Source: Balanoglossus misakiensis (taxonomy: Eukaryota > Hemichordata). Taken from it: DNA of 64,000 nucleotides. Positions 12,800-28,635 of the stretch are shown one piece after another. The notes beneath the pieces were generated by a model that saw only the letters and a program-made list of their open reading frames with translations, was not told where the DNA came from and did no database searches. The first letter of the stretch is position 1; the number at the start of each line of letters is the position of its first letter. The position numbers were made by a program, and so were the translations under genes. The DNA lies in NCBI GenBank assembly GCA_040954595.2, contig CM082588.2, positions 5,642,001-5,706,000 of the forward strand. Reading direction: 5' to 3'.

Positions 12800-14345
12800 A
12801 TGAAGACGATAATTTGTGTAGGTTTGATTTTGTGTGCGGTTTGGACCAACGGTCTCTCGGTAAGTTTCTCTTTGTAGGGTTTATCGCTCAAGAAGCTCAT
12901 TCACGGAAAGGACGTTGAATTTTTGGCCCCTTGATTTTTGGTCAGTCCAAGTAGAGTCCGCGGTGCCTTGATCCTGGTCTCCAGTTCTTCAGTGGATAAT
13001 TTCTGCGTGCACAAATAATTCCAGAGCAAAGACATTTTTGTCGGATGTCAAATCTCATTCCGTTTTCTATGTATCTAGAAATTATTATCCTAAAAGTTCG
13101 ATGCACGGGGTGGGGGGGGGGGGGGGGGGCTTGATGGCCACGCATGATACAAGACACAGTATGCAGTGATTTGCATTTTGGATAGTTACCGTAGCCCCTG
13201 TATATCCCGAGACCATCTTTAGCGTTCTCTGCAATGGTAAGGCATTTTGGTCTCACTACATGCTTTGATATATGGTCTGTGTTTTCACAATACAAGTTTA
13301 CTTTTTTTTTACAGATAAGACAAACTGACATCGATGAAATCCAGGTACCCGAAGTGCGAGAAAGTAAGGATAGGACACCACACATTGAGACTATTATTTA
13401 CTATGCTTGAAAATTGGAGATTTCTCTCTGAGAAATCGATTATTAAAACCTTAAAATGCCACAAAATGCGATTCTCACATTTCTGCTCGACAACTGCGTG
13501 ACATTTTGTTACAAATACATACTTTTCAATTGTTGCCACTGTCGTTTGCCTTCCTAGGAAAGAGCGTCAGGCGAGGGGTTTCTTTCGAGACCGACGAAAT
13601 CGAGAAGGTGGATGTTGTCAACTTTGTGGAGTTCATCAACTCCGCCCCGAAGATGCTCATCTTCTACTACACCCCGTGGTGCAAGGAATGCCGGGATCTG
13701 TGGACAAACTACCTGGAGGTGAACGACGAACTGATTGTGGCCGGGAACGACACGGTCAGCTTTGGTCGCATGAACTGCAACTCGTGGAGAAATAGATGTA
13801 AGTTAGTGACTGTGGGTGAATTTGGTTCGAGACACAGTCGTCTGCTCTTCAAATATGTGCCCACTCACACAATTCTTGTTGCCATAATTCACAAACTTAG
13901 ACAAATTAATTACAATGTGCTTGTGTGGCAAAATTTTGGTTAATACCAGAAATACATTTCTATGGAAATATCCACATGTTCTGAACTTATGCCGAGATAC
14001 ACTTGACTGTTACAACTGGTGATTCATAATATTACAGATTGTGCGAAAAAAATACAACTGAAACATAAAACAGCCAATTTGAAAGTAAAATGTCGAATGA
14101 GAGACCGACCGACAGACAGCCAGTCAGGCAGACAGACAGATGATAGTCCAGCTATTGCAGCGTTCCCCCCTGATTATCCTCTCACAAACACCATCGATTT
14201 TATTTTTTCAGGGACTTGCGTAGAACAGGGAGCTTTGTACAGATATCCCATAATTTACATGTACGACGAGGGCCATGATATCGGCGAGGACGTCACTGAA
14301 CAATTCAACGATGTGGAGACTGCAGTAGAATTTCTGATCTCTTAG
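12800..14345 (+). CDS. Secretory thioredoxin-fold protein, paralogue B (CKEC active site)
   Basis: Four exons: 12800-12859, 13315-13363, 13558-13797, 14212-14345, giving 160 aa, the same length and intron phases (0, 1, 1) as paralogue A immediately upstream. Exon 1 is a signal peptide (MKTIICVGLILC...TNG). Exon 3 has LIFYYTPWCKECRDLW with CxxC at residues 78-81, and exon 4 has WTCVEQGALYRYPIIYMY with the cis-proline. The C-terminus is FLIS with no ER-retention signal. Exons 3 and 4 are nearly identical to A at DNA level, whereas exon 2 is unrelated in sequence and longer. This is a tandem duplicate. AATAAATAAA at 14421-14430 is the likely polyadenylation signal. Redox activity is inferred from the motif. 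Confidence 0.85.
13112..13130 (+). repeat. Poly-G run in intron 1 of paralogue B
   Basis: An uninterrupted run of about 19 G, preceded by GGGGT, lies within the first intron. It can form a G-quadruplex on the + (sense) strand and is prone to length error in sequencing. Confidence 0.9.
14098..14142 (+). repeat. GACA/GACC short tandem repeat in intron 3 of paralogue B
   Basis: This is a degenerate tetranucleotide repeat (GACC GACC GACA GACA ... GACA GACA GATG) in non-coding sequence just before the last exon. Confidence 0.7.
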
Positions 14346-14426
14346 AGGTGATACCACGAAATGAGATAGAACATAGGCCTCACGAAAACTTTTGATCTGA
14401 TCTGTAATGTTGTCATATGAAATAAA

Positions 14427-15398
14427 TAAACTCGCCTCGTTTAACTTGTTTTGGGGTTTTCAATATCGTTTGCATTCAGTACTAGTATCTCCTCCCACAC
14501 AAAATCCCGTGCTATAGCACGCCTTCTATATTGACTGACTGCACACACAAAACGACACTTCTCCAGTTTTCCGCATCGTGACAAATATTTTCGCGCTATT
14601 CTTAGCTGCGCGGTCTTAAGGTTTGGGACACGTCATTATTTTCCCCGTTTTAATACTAGTATAAATAAAATGATATCAATAACTTCGTGCAAATCTGTAC
14701 TGTGTAAATATTAGTAAGCTTTTATGAGAGCGTCGATGTGGTATGGTACAACTGATGCAATAGATTGAAACTTCCGCGTTGGGTCCGCGCATGCGTATTG
14801 CATGCTATATGGAACATGACGTTACCTTTCGGAATAACCTTTGTATGTCTTGCAATAAAATGACGTGTAGCTGTCTGAAAATCCCCATTCTCTGGATCTA
14901 AATAAAGGTAGCCAATCAAAAGCCCTCGATAAGCAAGTTTTCAACCAATCCGATAGGTACACGAGAGAACACAACGGATAAAAACAAAAACACATACAGG
15001 TTTGATCCAACAGATCGAGGGACGGAATTGGAAGGATTTCTACTAAAAACACCTGTTTTAACTTCAGGAACTATTGCCCAGTGACCGAGGACACTTATCC
15101 AGCTTCCGCATACTAGTATTGTTTTTCTATTTCCCATTAACAGGTAAGCGACGAAGTACTCAACAAAATTTATCACGCTATAGCTGTGTTCAAATACGGG
15201 ATCAGGCCTACGGGAAATATGAGCCAGCTTTGAAAAAGTTAAGAATTTCGGGATTGAGTTTATCAATGCAAATACCCGACAGTGGTATTTCCCCCCGAAT
15301 GTTGTACACGGACATGACCATTGTTGTAAGCCTAACTGGAAAAATACCACCGTGACCGAGCAACTAACAGTATCTGTACCGTTTTCCCCCAGTTAATA
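14427..15398 (+). promoter_or_regulatory. BiP promoter and untranslated first exon
   Basis: The most telling site is CCAAT-N9-ACACG at 14945-14963. It matches the ER stress response element (CCAAT-N9-CCACG) at 9 of 10 fixed positions with exact spacing. TGACGTGT at 14861-14868 resembles the UPR element, and an NRF1-like CGCGCATGCG lies near 14787. A weak GGATAAAA box around 14976 would place the transcription start near 15.0 kb. A donor (CAG|GTAAGC after 15143) and an acceptor (CCCCCAG ending at 15392) define a probable 5'UTR intron that ends six bases before the start codon. ERSE control is established for BiP genes generally; here it is inferred from the motif. Confidence 0.5.
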
Positions 15399-19250
<3,852 letters not shown>

Positions 19251-19911
19251 GGAAAATTCTTGAAGTATTTGACGAGAAATGTGGATGCTATTGGTAATTG
19301 TCGTGCTGTACGTTGACGGAAGTATATTAGCAGAGAAATCGAGAGATGTAACGACCATTTACAGTAAACTGACACCATGGCTCAAAATTATTGGTCAGTT
19401 CGAATCCGGATATTTTTCTCGAAGAGACAAATCAAAGAGACAAAATTGCCGTCTTTTGACATTATTTTGGTTACTTTAGTATATTCTGGGCTGTGACGGG
19501 TTTCACGGTCTCTAGCATTTTATCATTATCGTCTTATATTTTGTATTTTTAATATGTGGATTAAATATTGTTTGACAGAGAAACCTTAGCAGCACAATTT
19601 GTACGTTATATTTACATATATCATGGCTGTCGACCATATCAATCCATGCGCGTCAGATGGCGTTCCTCAGCAAACAATTTACACTGCTGTATTAGGGCAA
19701 AGCACACATTAGCAGGAATTCACGCACATTCTACTACATGTATTTATAAACGCTGGTGTAACATAAAAGATGATGCAAAGCAAATCAGACATACACGTTT
19801 ATATATTATATTTTATTTGACCACTGACTTCTTCCGAAAGACCACTGATCGGCCACATCGCATCAACCAGCGCAGAGCAACGGCCGAGGGTATTGCCCAG
19901 AAACACCGCCT
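19251..19911. other. Convergent 3'UTR region between BiP and paralogue C
   Basis: This region holds the BiP 3'UTR (to about 19.58 kb) and, from the other side, the paralogue C 3'UTR (down to about 19.80 kb). The polyadenylation signals face each other across roughly 250 bp. No other gene is seen. Confidence 0.55.
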
Positions 19912-21265
19912 CTAGGGAAGTCCGTCAATAAATCTCAGGAACTCTTCTGCCCGTTTGGCTTTGACCACTTTGCCGTCGGCCAGGGGGCCCGCGGCACTAG
20001 GCGAACGTTTTCGGTAGAGGTATACGGCGGGCAGATCCGCATCTCTCTTCGCTGAACAAATTCCTGTGAAGCGAAGCGAAACGGAATGATTGATAGTATC
20101 TAGCTCATGTACCACCGTTTCCCTCTTTTTGGGTCCAACTTTACCATAGAACAGTTGGACCATACTATGACGGTGAACGGTTAAACTATAAGACTTCTAC
20201 TTCGTCTGGAAAATAATACATGGCTAATGGTAATTTGTCATACACAAACACACCAAATTTCGGCAGTACAATGATTCGTCTAGTTACCTCTTTTGCTTTC
20301 ACCATCACAGTCCACCTTTGCGAACGCCACATCCCTTCGCACATTGGTATTGGCGGCAGCTTCGTACTCGGACCAGAGACCAAAGGGTGGGCGTGCACTC
20401 CGCCGGTTGTGGAACAACACCATCGTGTACTCCTTGTCGAGGATTTGCCCCACATTAGATTCCCTTGGGTCCATACGACTGTTCTGGGGCTCTACATGTA
20501 CATCCCGTTTAGATCTCTCTGAAACATTGAAGAAGATTATAGTTTTAACGCCAGTTGTCATTTCTGATACCGCGTCGGCTGAGTAGGAGGAACACCGTCT
20601 GGCCAGCTTTCCCAAAAACATGTGTGAGTGGTACGGCGTGAATTGAAAATTGAGAGAGGACAGGAATACAAAATAATACGTACTTTCGAGTCCCTTTTTT
20701 CCTTTTCCTTTATTGTATGTCCAGGACTGCTTTCGAATTAAACGAAAAAAAAAAAAAAAAAAAATGAAAAATAAACGGTAAATTCATGACGGCAAAGCCG
20801 AGTGAAATAAAAGTGAAGTAAAAAACCCAACAATAAATCGATATACATAGAAAGTGGTTTTTGCCCGTCGTTCAACATTGACCATTCCATGCAAGTTGCA
20901 CAAGATGAACCATTACTAGTATTTGATGGGTACTACACTTATGCTGCACGTAAATTGTCTGTGGTGACTTGGTGTATAAACTGACAAATCTCAATGCAGA
21001 TATTACAAATTCGGGATCCCACCCTTCGCGATTGGGCTGTCTATTAACAGGATGCACGGCGACAAACCGAACATAGCTAACATGGGATCAATCTACACCC
21101 ACGAAACCCATCTGTTTCATGTACCAAGTTGGGTCTAATCTTCCCCTATAAATTCAAGCGAGAAAAATGTAGTCAACATACCATCCAGGGATAATATATA
21201 ACCCCGGCCTCACATGTACAAAACACGGCCACAAACAATAAACCTAGCAGCATCAATATCTTCAT
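19912..21265 (-). CDS. Secretory thioredoxin-fold protein, paralogue C, lacking CxxC
   Basis: Four exons on the minus strand: 21265-21182, 20726-20684, 20518-20288, 20063-19912, giving about 169 aa. Exon 1 is a signal peptide (MKILMLLGLLFVAVF...). Exon 2 is short and follows a poly-T acceptor tract; an NAGNAG acceptor could add one Gln. Exon 3 has YTMVLFHNRRSARPPFGLW where paralogues A and B have LIFYYAPWCKEC, so both active-site cysteines are missing. A second cysteine pair is kept (KVDC and GICS), as is the cis-proline context LPAVYLY. Intron phases 0, 1, 1 match A and B exactly, which supports homology and the short exon. AATAAA on this strand (19817-19812) is the likely polyadenylation signal, tail to tail with the BiP gene. 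The function is probably non-redox: binding, or pseudo-enzyme. Exons 1 and 2 are less certain than 3 and 4. Confidence 0.72.
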
Positions 21266-22369
21266 TGTTGGCGTTGATATATGTATTGACTGGCAAGGTT
21301 TCCGATGTTCACAGTCTCCACGCACGTAGCTTTTCTGTCGCTCGTCAACCAAACACCGCTATTTAACACACTCTAGAATACATGCAATATTAATTTCCGG
21401 ACATTGAACACAATTACTGTATCAGTAAACTAATCAGTATAATAATCATCCCATCTTCGAAAGATTAAAATATTACATTCGTGTACCAACTGATAAAAAA
21501 TCTAAAGTTTGTTTTGTTGAAACTAGGTCAAAATAATTGCGATGTAAACTTCGCAACGACACTCATATATTTACGTGATTTAACAATCGACAAAGTCCTT
21601 GTCTAAACTGTTGTAAACATCATCATGTCTGCGTTGTTTGAAAGTGCCATTAATACGATATCTTTCCCCAATTTCCTTTTCTATATTTCCTTATGCTCTA
21701 AAAGTGTCATTATCTTTTAAATGGTTCATTTTTTTAATTAGTTTAAATTGCGCATTTTGTAAATAATACCGCAAAGAAACCATTTATCACTGATGCTCAT
21801 ATTAAAATCTGGAGTAGAGTATGATTTATTGCTCATGACGTGGCATTTGTTGTGTTCCTCTCTCTCTCTAAGAGCTCAGAGTGGTTGACAACGCGCAACG
21901 GGGGTTGACATCGGTTCGGGGAAAGTTGAGTCGATGATGGTTGAGGTGAAGGGTGGCAAGTGTTATTACTAAATATCCTGAGTTGCGATTTATGACAGAT
22001 CCTTCTAGTTAACCCAACCTATATGTATATAGTCAGCATTGTCATTGTGCAAAAACTCGTCCCTATGTGTTATTTTTGTGAAGAGGTCTAAGAGTAATCC
22101 TAACACGCCACATCTACGTGAATTCAGTAATGACTGGATAAACGTCCTGTTACAGTGTTACCGTTTCAGCCGCGCGGGGGCGTACTATACACTGAAACAA
22201 GGTCACACCCGAGGTCAAAGTTGACGACCTCAAATGACGTACCGCATCATGTATATGAGCAATGTTTCGGGGAAACACCACCAATTTGGTGGATGAAGGA
22301 ACGTACTAGAGGCGGATCGAACAGATCACACGTATCCATCTGACGACTCAGTCACATAATCGCGAAGTC
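21266..22369. promoter_or_regulatory. Divergent promoter region, paralogue C (-) and WDCP (+)
   Basis: This spacer of about 1.1 kb lies between two divergent start codons. A TTAAATAG box on the minus strand (near 21360-21367) could serve paralogue C. The WDCP side has no TATA box. A CT dinucleotide run near 21860-21870 is the only simple repeat. No exon is recognised. Confidence 0.4.
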
Positions 22370-25300
22370 ATGGAACTAGGACGTGGAAAGCTCCCGAGAA
22401 CTAAGGTAGATGCGCTGTTTCAAGGTACGTAAACAATGTACTCATCATGCTCATTCATTGCTATGTGTAAACAATGATTGTCATTTGCAAGGTGAAAGTG
22501 TTATGTACTGATATTATGCAATCTCGGGTCCGTTAGCTGTGTAAACTGTCATAAGGTGACTGCAATTGCACCGCCTCGACCTACATCGCTACATTTTTAA
22601 AGTAAATACATGTACATGCATAGTAAATATCAACAACAATATCAACAACATCACCATTCAGATACACTAACGTACGCTCGCTCATGATCATTGTCCGTTG
22701 CCAGACAGGATGTGTGTTTGAGAAATTGATACAGCAGTCCGGATACTCAGCTTTCAAATTCATATCCCAATCAATCATATTGGATGAATCACATGCAAGG
22801 AAATCCTCGACATGATGACAGTTTATTGTTTTCTCTGGAAAAGATGATAGACGTCCAATGAATCCATGATGGTTGATACTTTGATCATAATCATACTTCC
22901 ATTGATTCCTGGAAGGAATTATTGAAATTGTTTAATTTAATATTCTTTCAGCAATACATCCTGTCTATGGTCTTGCATGGACAGATGGCAAGGCTGTCTA
23001 TCTGACCAACCTCAGTTATTTCAGTGGGACTATCTTTGGTGATGAAACTGTGAAATTGATTGATTTGAAAAGGTATGGATATAAGATCTTCCTGTTTTAA
23101 TACACTGACATTTGTTCACTTTCACCTGAGAGTGGAATTCCCCGGTTATTATTAGCACTCACTCAGCATTTTATTAACATTTTATGTTTTAACATAACAT
23201 TAACTCAGCTGTAGGTATTCAAATGCGACATTCAAATTGCAATGTATGGGGTAATCCCCGCTTGAGTTGTGGTACCCTATTCAGTGTAGACAGAATTGAA
23301 TGTGTTGTGGCCATTCTAAAAAAGGTAACTTTCTAATTTTGTCCTTGACAGATTCCATATTTAGCACTGAGTGATAGTGTATTGTGATTTTCATGATGAC
23401 GTCACCAGCTGCAAATGTCAGAGGACAGAACATTATTTTTTACCCAGAAATTAGACCAGCTGGATGAAGCGAATGTTTTTTACAAAGTCTGTGCATCAAC
23501 CCTGATTTACCCAGCATTATATTGTTTACTTAGTGGTTGGTAATGTGGGGCTAAATGAAACAGGCTGGCCCCAGCTCATGGCACACATTGTCAACTGAAC
23601 TGCCCAGATACAGTTACAGGGGTCACAAAAGTCAACACAACATTCATCATCAACCCCATTACACTGTCATGCTTGGCGAAGCCCGTTTTTCCCCACACAG
23701 ATTAACATTCTATATGATTAAGTGTACTTGCCCCATTTACAGAAAATAAAATGTTGTGTTTTCTTTTTTTTTCAAATGACAGTGAGGTGATTGGAGCATG
23801 TTGGAGTAAACAAGAAAGTTCTGCTTATCTGGCTGTGCAATGTGCTACGAAGACATCAATATGGAGTGTGTCAGGAAGGTAATAAAAATGTTGATATGGT
23901 ATGGGATAATATGATATGTAATTTGATATGGTCTGATATGATATTGATAATCTGATATAATAATTCATATAGATTAATAGAATATATATGACATGATATG
24001 ATAGGATAGGATGTGAACATTTGAAAATAAATACAGACTAACAGTTGTATATGCAGCAAGGTTTAGACTGATGGATGTTGATTGTGTGTTTGTTTTCATC
24101 ACAGTGTTCAAGATGTCCAGCTAAAGTTGGTTGCTGATTTCGATATCAAAGCCCTGATGAAAGGCAAGTGTTGCATATATCATTATGAATTACAATGAGA
24201 AGACATTGTGAAGTGATAGGCACCATTGAGTCTGCTACATTTTCTCACAGGAACATCTCGCCAGATTTTCCAGTCTTTGTTTTTAACATCATCTTCCTTT
24301 CCACACAGGAGTGTTCTGGCACCCGTATTTGCCAATAGTGTGCATTCTTACAAAATCATCATTGGAGATTGTCAGGGTTGAACCACTGTTATGGGAGACT
24401 GTCCAGAGCAGCAGTGAAGCCACTGCGTGTGCGTGGTCTCAAGACGCTAAGAAGTTACTGATATCAAAAGGAACATCACTGTTGGTACGTCAGTTTCATT
24501 TTACGACAGAAATAAGCTGATTTGCTCAAACTGTGTCTGCATATCCTTCAATTAATTTGCTGCAGAGTAAATTCCATTATTTATTCTTAATTCACTGTGA
24601 AAGCAGATCTAATCATCGCACACCCTGTTTCTTGCAGAGCATTGAATTCAATGATGGTGAGGAGTCATTTACAACGAAACTAAAGCCAATGTGGCAGATT
24701 CCTGGGTAGGTTTGCTACATTGTCACATTGTCCCAATGTGTTGCCAAACCATAAACTTAAAATAGAACAGGGTTTGGCCAAATTTCCAAGTATGTTGTCT
24801 CAAGACCGACCCAATGTATTTTCTTTGTTTGTTCGTAAGACTTGATGGTCGAGTGAGCAGTATGGTTGCCATGGACAACAATCGTTTACTGGTCACTGCC
24901 AGCTTGCCGCTGGACCGGTTGCTAACGCAATCGCAGGAGGACATGTTTGAAGTGCCCGGTAGCCTCCAAACCTCGCTGAACTCTGGAGAAGACGTTGAAT
25001 GTAAGAAAGCGAAAGTAGACTCCTGTGACATTGATGTAAGTGGCAACGGTCCCATAGATTTAACTGCACTTGTTGCGGCGAAAAGACAGGGCGGAGTTAC
25101 GCAGACAGAGGACAGTGTGAAGACACGAGAGAAAGTTGAGGAGATAGTGGACATTGTGCATGTCAAAAGGAACGCGGGCAGGGGAAGTTCACTGCTAAAG
25201 TTTCAAAGAAAAGATACAGTAAGTCAATCAATCAGCAGACCAGAGAACTAAACTGTACATTTCATCTGCTTAATCAAAATCTGATCTGTTTACATCTTCA

Positions 25301-27382
25301 TCGTCAATCTAGAATCACCCAGAAACAGGTCTCAGGCCTTAGTAATTTATTTAGGCTGTGAGTCAGTTTCTACCGGTAGATCATATGTTCAGACTGACTG
25401 TGAAAATTTCAGGGGGCTCGTCATATTTTTGTATAGGTCTATTTCCTTTTTTTCTGGCTCCTCAAGATAACTCGTACCCTCACCCTAACCCCCCTCCCAC
25501 ACACAGTGTTATCCACATTGACATGTCAAAACAACAATTTCATTTATATGTCCACAGGAGCTGCAAGATACATCTGTATTACTGATGATATCAACAACAG
25601 GCCTGACCCCTGCTGTGGTGTCCCGTATCAACGTACCTGGAATCCTGGACCCAGATTTGATCAGTTATCAGGTAATTTCAAATTTTGCTTTTATAGTTTG
25701 CGATATTATAGTGAGCGTTAATACATAAATAGACATTGATTTGAAACATATCATATATTTTGGCAGGATTAAATGATTAAAGCTGTTTTGTTTCAGAGAA
25801 TGAATCAAACCATCGCTGTGAGTAGCAATGCCCAAAGCAAGATACAAATATTCAGAGTGCAACAGGAGGAAATCAAGAAAGTGGAAGATCTTGTGAGTAT
25901 TGTATTGCCTTCCTTCAAGTGAAATATGTCTGGAAAAGACTTGGTCTGTTTCCATAGAACACTGGAGCAATCTGGGTGTGACTATTCTCAGTGGTGAAGG
26001 CCAGTTCAGGAATACTCTAATCATGCTAGCTGATGGCTACACCATATCCCATTGTAAACTTTTTGCCTGTTGCATATTCCAGGACCTAGGCAGGGACAGT
26101 CGCCCCAAGGGATTCAGCAGCACCATGGATGGTAAAGATCTGCTCATCTTGGTTGGCAAGCTGGTCAACAGCAACACCGCATTCCCGCCAAGTGGTCAGC
26201 TGACAGAGTACGAGCTGTGCCTGCGTTATCACACAGTGGCCATAGGTAAGTACATTATACGTGTATCGCTATGTTATGCCCAGAGCACTGTGAAATGTCT
26301 GCAAAGTCTTGCAAGATCTCACATATTGCCAGTCTTGTTGAACAGTTCTTTGCGAAAAAATACATCTGATTTTCTTTCAACCTAAGCTGTTGCCATATTT
26401 GCATTGCTTCCTGGTTAGTTGACGTGGTTTGTATTTTTTATCCGTTTGCGTATGCTCAGCTCCTCCGGAAGTCATCCCAAGGAAGGAACCCTGTCCGCAG
26501 TGTACGCTGAAACTTCCCGATGGTGGTGTCCTGGAGAGGCCGTGCGATCATCTGGATGACGAAGATGAGGTTGACCAGGGGCCGGGCGCCGGCTTGACCA
26601 CTGCAAATTATCCTACCATCTACAATGCAGGTAAAACGCAAACTCAGTCATGACATGGACATTGTGCCAATCCAAGCTGGCAATAAGCTGTGCCAATCAG
26701 ATTTTCTATGAATCCCACACTGTTTAACTGCAGGCATTGTTATTATTGAAATCAGGGCGAAGTGCGTAACTTGTCCATCATGATTGCTTATGGGGTGGAC
26801 AGGTGTAGATAACAAATCTTGGAGTCATATTATGCGTTAACTGAGGATTCCTTTTTTTCAGGTTTAGTGCATTTCCTGCACTACAAAAATGGTAATGCTC
26901 TGAAAAAGACCCTTGTCCTAGTTGATGGACTGATTAAATTAGAGACAATCAAAGAAGCATTTCATCTGTCCTCTGTGGAGATAGTGTACGGTAAGTCCAC
27001 ATGTTTCTTTCATAACTTGAATTCACAAAGAGAATAGAAACTCAAGATGTTGTTTCATTCAGTTTACATTGATCTGACCAGCAAGTGATTTTCACTTGTT
27101 TCAATGTCACCCTTAAACACTTGTGAGAATTTCACATTTTAAAAGAGATATACGGTACTCTCTGACATTAACATCCTAATGCAAACCTTTGTTACAACAG
27201 CAAGTTGTCTGTTCTCATCCAAATATATATTTCCTCCGTCATGATTTCCGGTAAATTTCTTTCCAGGAAACTCGGTAATCGTGTTGTCGTCAGACAAAGA
27301 TGGATATGTACCACTGACCTTTGAACCCAACAAGACATGGACAGTCACTGGCAGGAGGGCACCAAAGCAGAATGTAGAATGA
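22370..27382 (+). CDS. WDCP: WDCP (C2orf44), WD repeat and coiled-coil containing protein
   Basis: Thirteen exons: 22370-22424, 22952-23072, 23783-23878, 24105-24163, 24309-24484, 24638-24705, 24840-25218, 25558-25671, 25797-25892, 26083-26245, 26460-26630, 26862-26990, 27267-27382. They encode 580 aa, against about 720 in human. Diagnostic blocks are the N-terminus MELGRGKLPRT, IHPVYGLAWTDGKAVYLT, VFWHPYLPIVCILT, ATACAWSQDAKKLLIS, SRINVPGILDPDLISYQ, LILVGK and KKTLVLVDGLIKLETIKEAF. The protein is an atypical WD40-like scaffold; the mammalian orthologue has been linked to Src-family kinase binding. The coiled-coil segment between exons 11 and 12 is much reduced. An acidic linker (HLDDEDEVD) and a CxxC (PCPQC) are visible in exon 11. 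Intron 4 uses a GC donor. AATAAA at 27522-27527 is the first polyadenylation signal. Confidence 0.93.
23890..24011 (+). repeat. TGATATGATA-type simple repeat in WDCP intron 3
   Basis: This is degenerate GATATGATA/TGATATG simple sequence, non-coding, within the intron before exon 4. Confidence 0.65.
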
Positions 27383-28630
27383 AGCGAGGCATGCTGACCT
27401 GACCTGACCTCTGGTAAAGACATACTCCCTTGACCTTTGCTGATTGAAGTCATTAAATGCATTCTTCACTTGGAAACAACCTCGCAGTTCACTAGTTCAG
27501 CGAACATTTTTCAAACTATCAAATAAATCACACTGCTAGTCATTGATTGCACTTGATTCTCAAATTCTTGAATTTGTTGCTTTGGTAATTATGTGCTTGT
27601 AATTCCTGTGATATTTGTATTCCTGTAATTAGGTAAATATACCTCAAAACATTCAAACATTATATGCATGAATTTAAACAAATTAATTTTAGAATGACGA
27701 AAAGTGTTTAAGATCTAGTACTGCAGGAATTTGTCTTCAGGAAATTTTTCATTTCAGGTATGTTTATAAAGGCCACAAATGCACAATTATTTTTTGTATA
27801 GCCATTTCTTGTCCTAGTTTCACAGAATACCTTATTGAAAAGTACTTTTCTGTCTGTAATGTAAAAACTAGTAGTACTTTCCAGTAATTATGTATATGAT
27901 AATTTGGATATTGGCAAGTTTTTTGAAATTATCGAAAGCATTCCTCTATTGTGTGTAAGACCGGATATATATGCACCGAGTTTTGGAAAACAAAATATCC
28001 ACTGAAAAATGTATTTTTTATGCTATATTTATATTTTGTTCATTTGAAGTCATTTTCAAAACTGCAAATTTTGGGCAAAGACCTACAGCTTGTGTAATTG
28101 TTTGAAATATGTTATTTATCCGGTAAAAAAGTTCAGGAGTGTGCTAATTTTGATTTAAAAAAGTTCAGACTGTTTTTGTTTTGTTTTACAGTTTCAATAA
28201 AATTTGTATTGGCTGTAGAACTCTCATGGCTATAGAATGATTAAGTTATGCCTTGAGCAAAATATGAGCAAAAGTTTTAAGACTCACGTTGGATGTGCGT
28301 ATGTATAATACCGTAAAAGAGCAGTTTGGAAGCATGGGTACTATTTATACAGGGCACTAAGAAATGGAAAACAACACAGCATATTCTCGTTAAGTCAAAA
28401 ATGTTTTAATCATGGTAAAATGCTCCATTATCAGCACCTAAGACCGCCCAGGAAAAACCAGGAAATATAACCCTGGAAACCTGAACCCGACACAATGTCA
28501 GACGTGCCTAGGGGAGGATGTCGGGTGTCATCCAAGATAAACATTAATGGAACAAAGCCGCTAACTTGTAGCACAAGAAATAAAATCACCAGAAAATGAA
28601 TTGGAGGTATCTAGATGACGGCACCTTGGA
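27383..28630 (+). other. WDCP 3'UTR and AT-rich flank
   Basis: This is AT-rich sequence with two candidate polyadenylation signals: AATAAA at 27522-27527, and another around 28196-28201 in a TTTCAATAAAATTTG context. The WDCP transcript may end at either. No coding exon is recognised. The tandem array starts immediately after. Confidence 0.5.
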
Positions 28631-28635
28631 GACGA

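Noticed and set aside
14915-14935. Another CCAAT box (CCAATCAAAAGCCC) as a second ERSE
   Set aside because: The sequence nine bases downstream (TCGAT) does not match CCACG.
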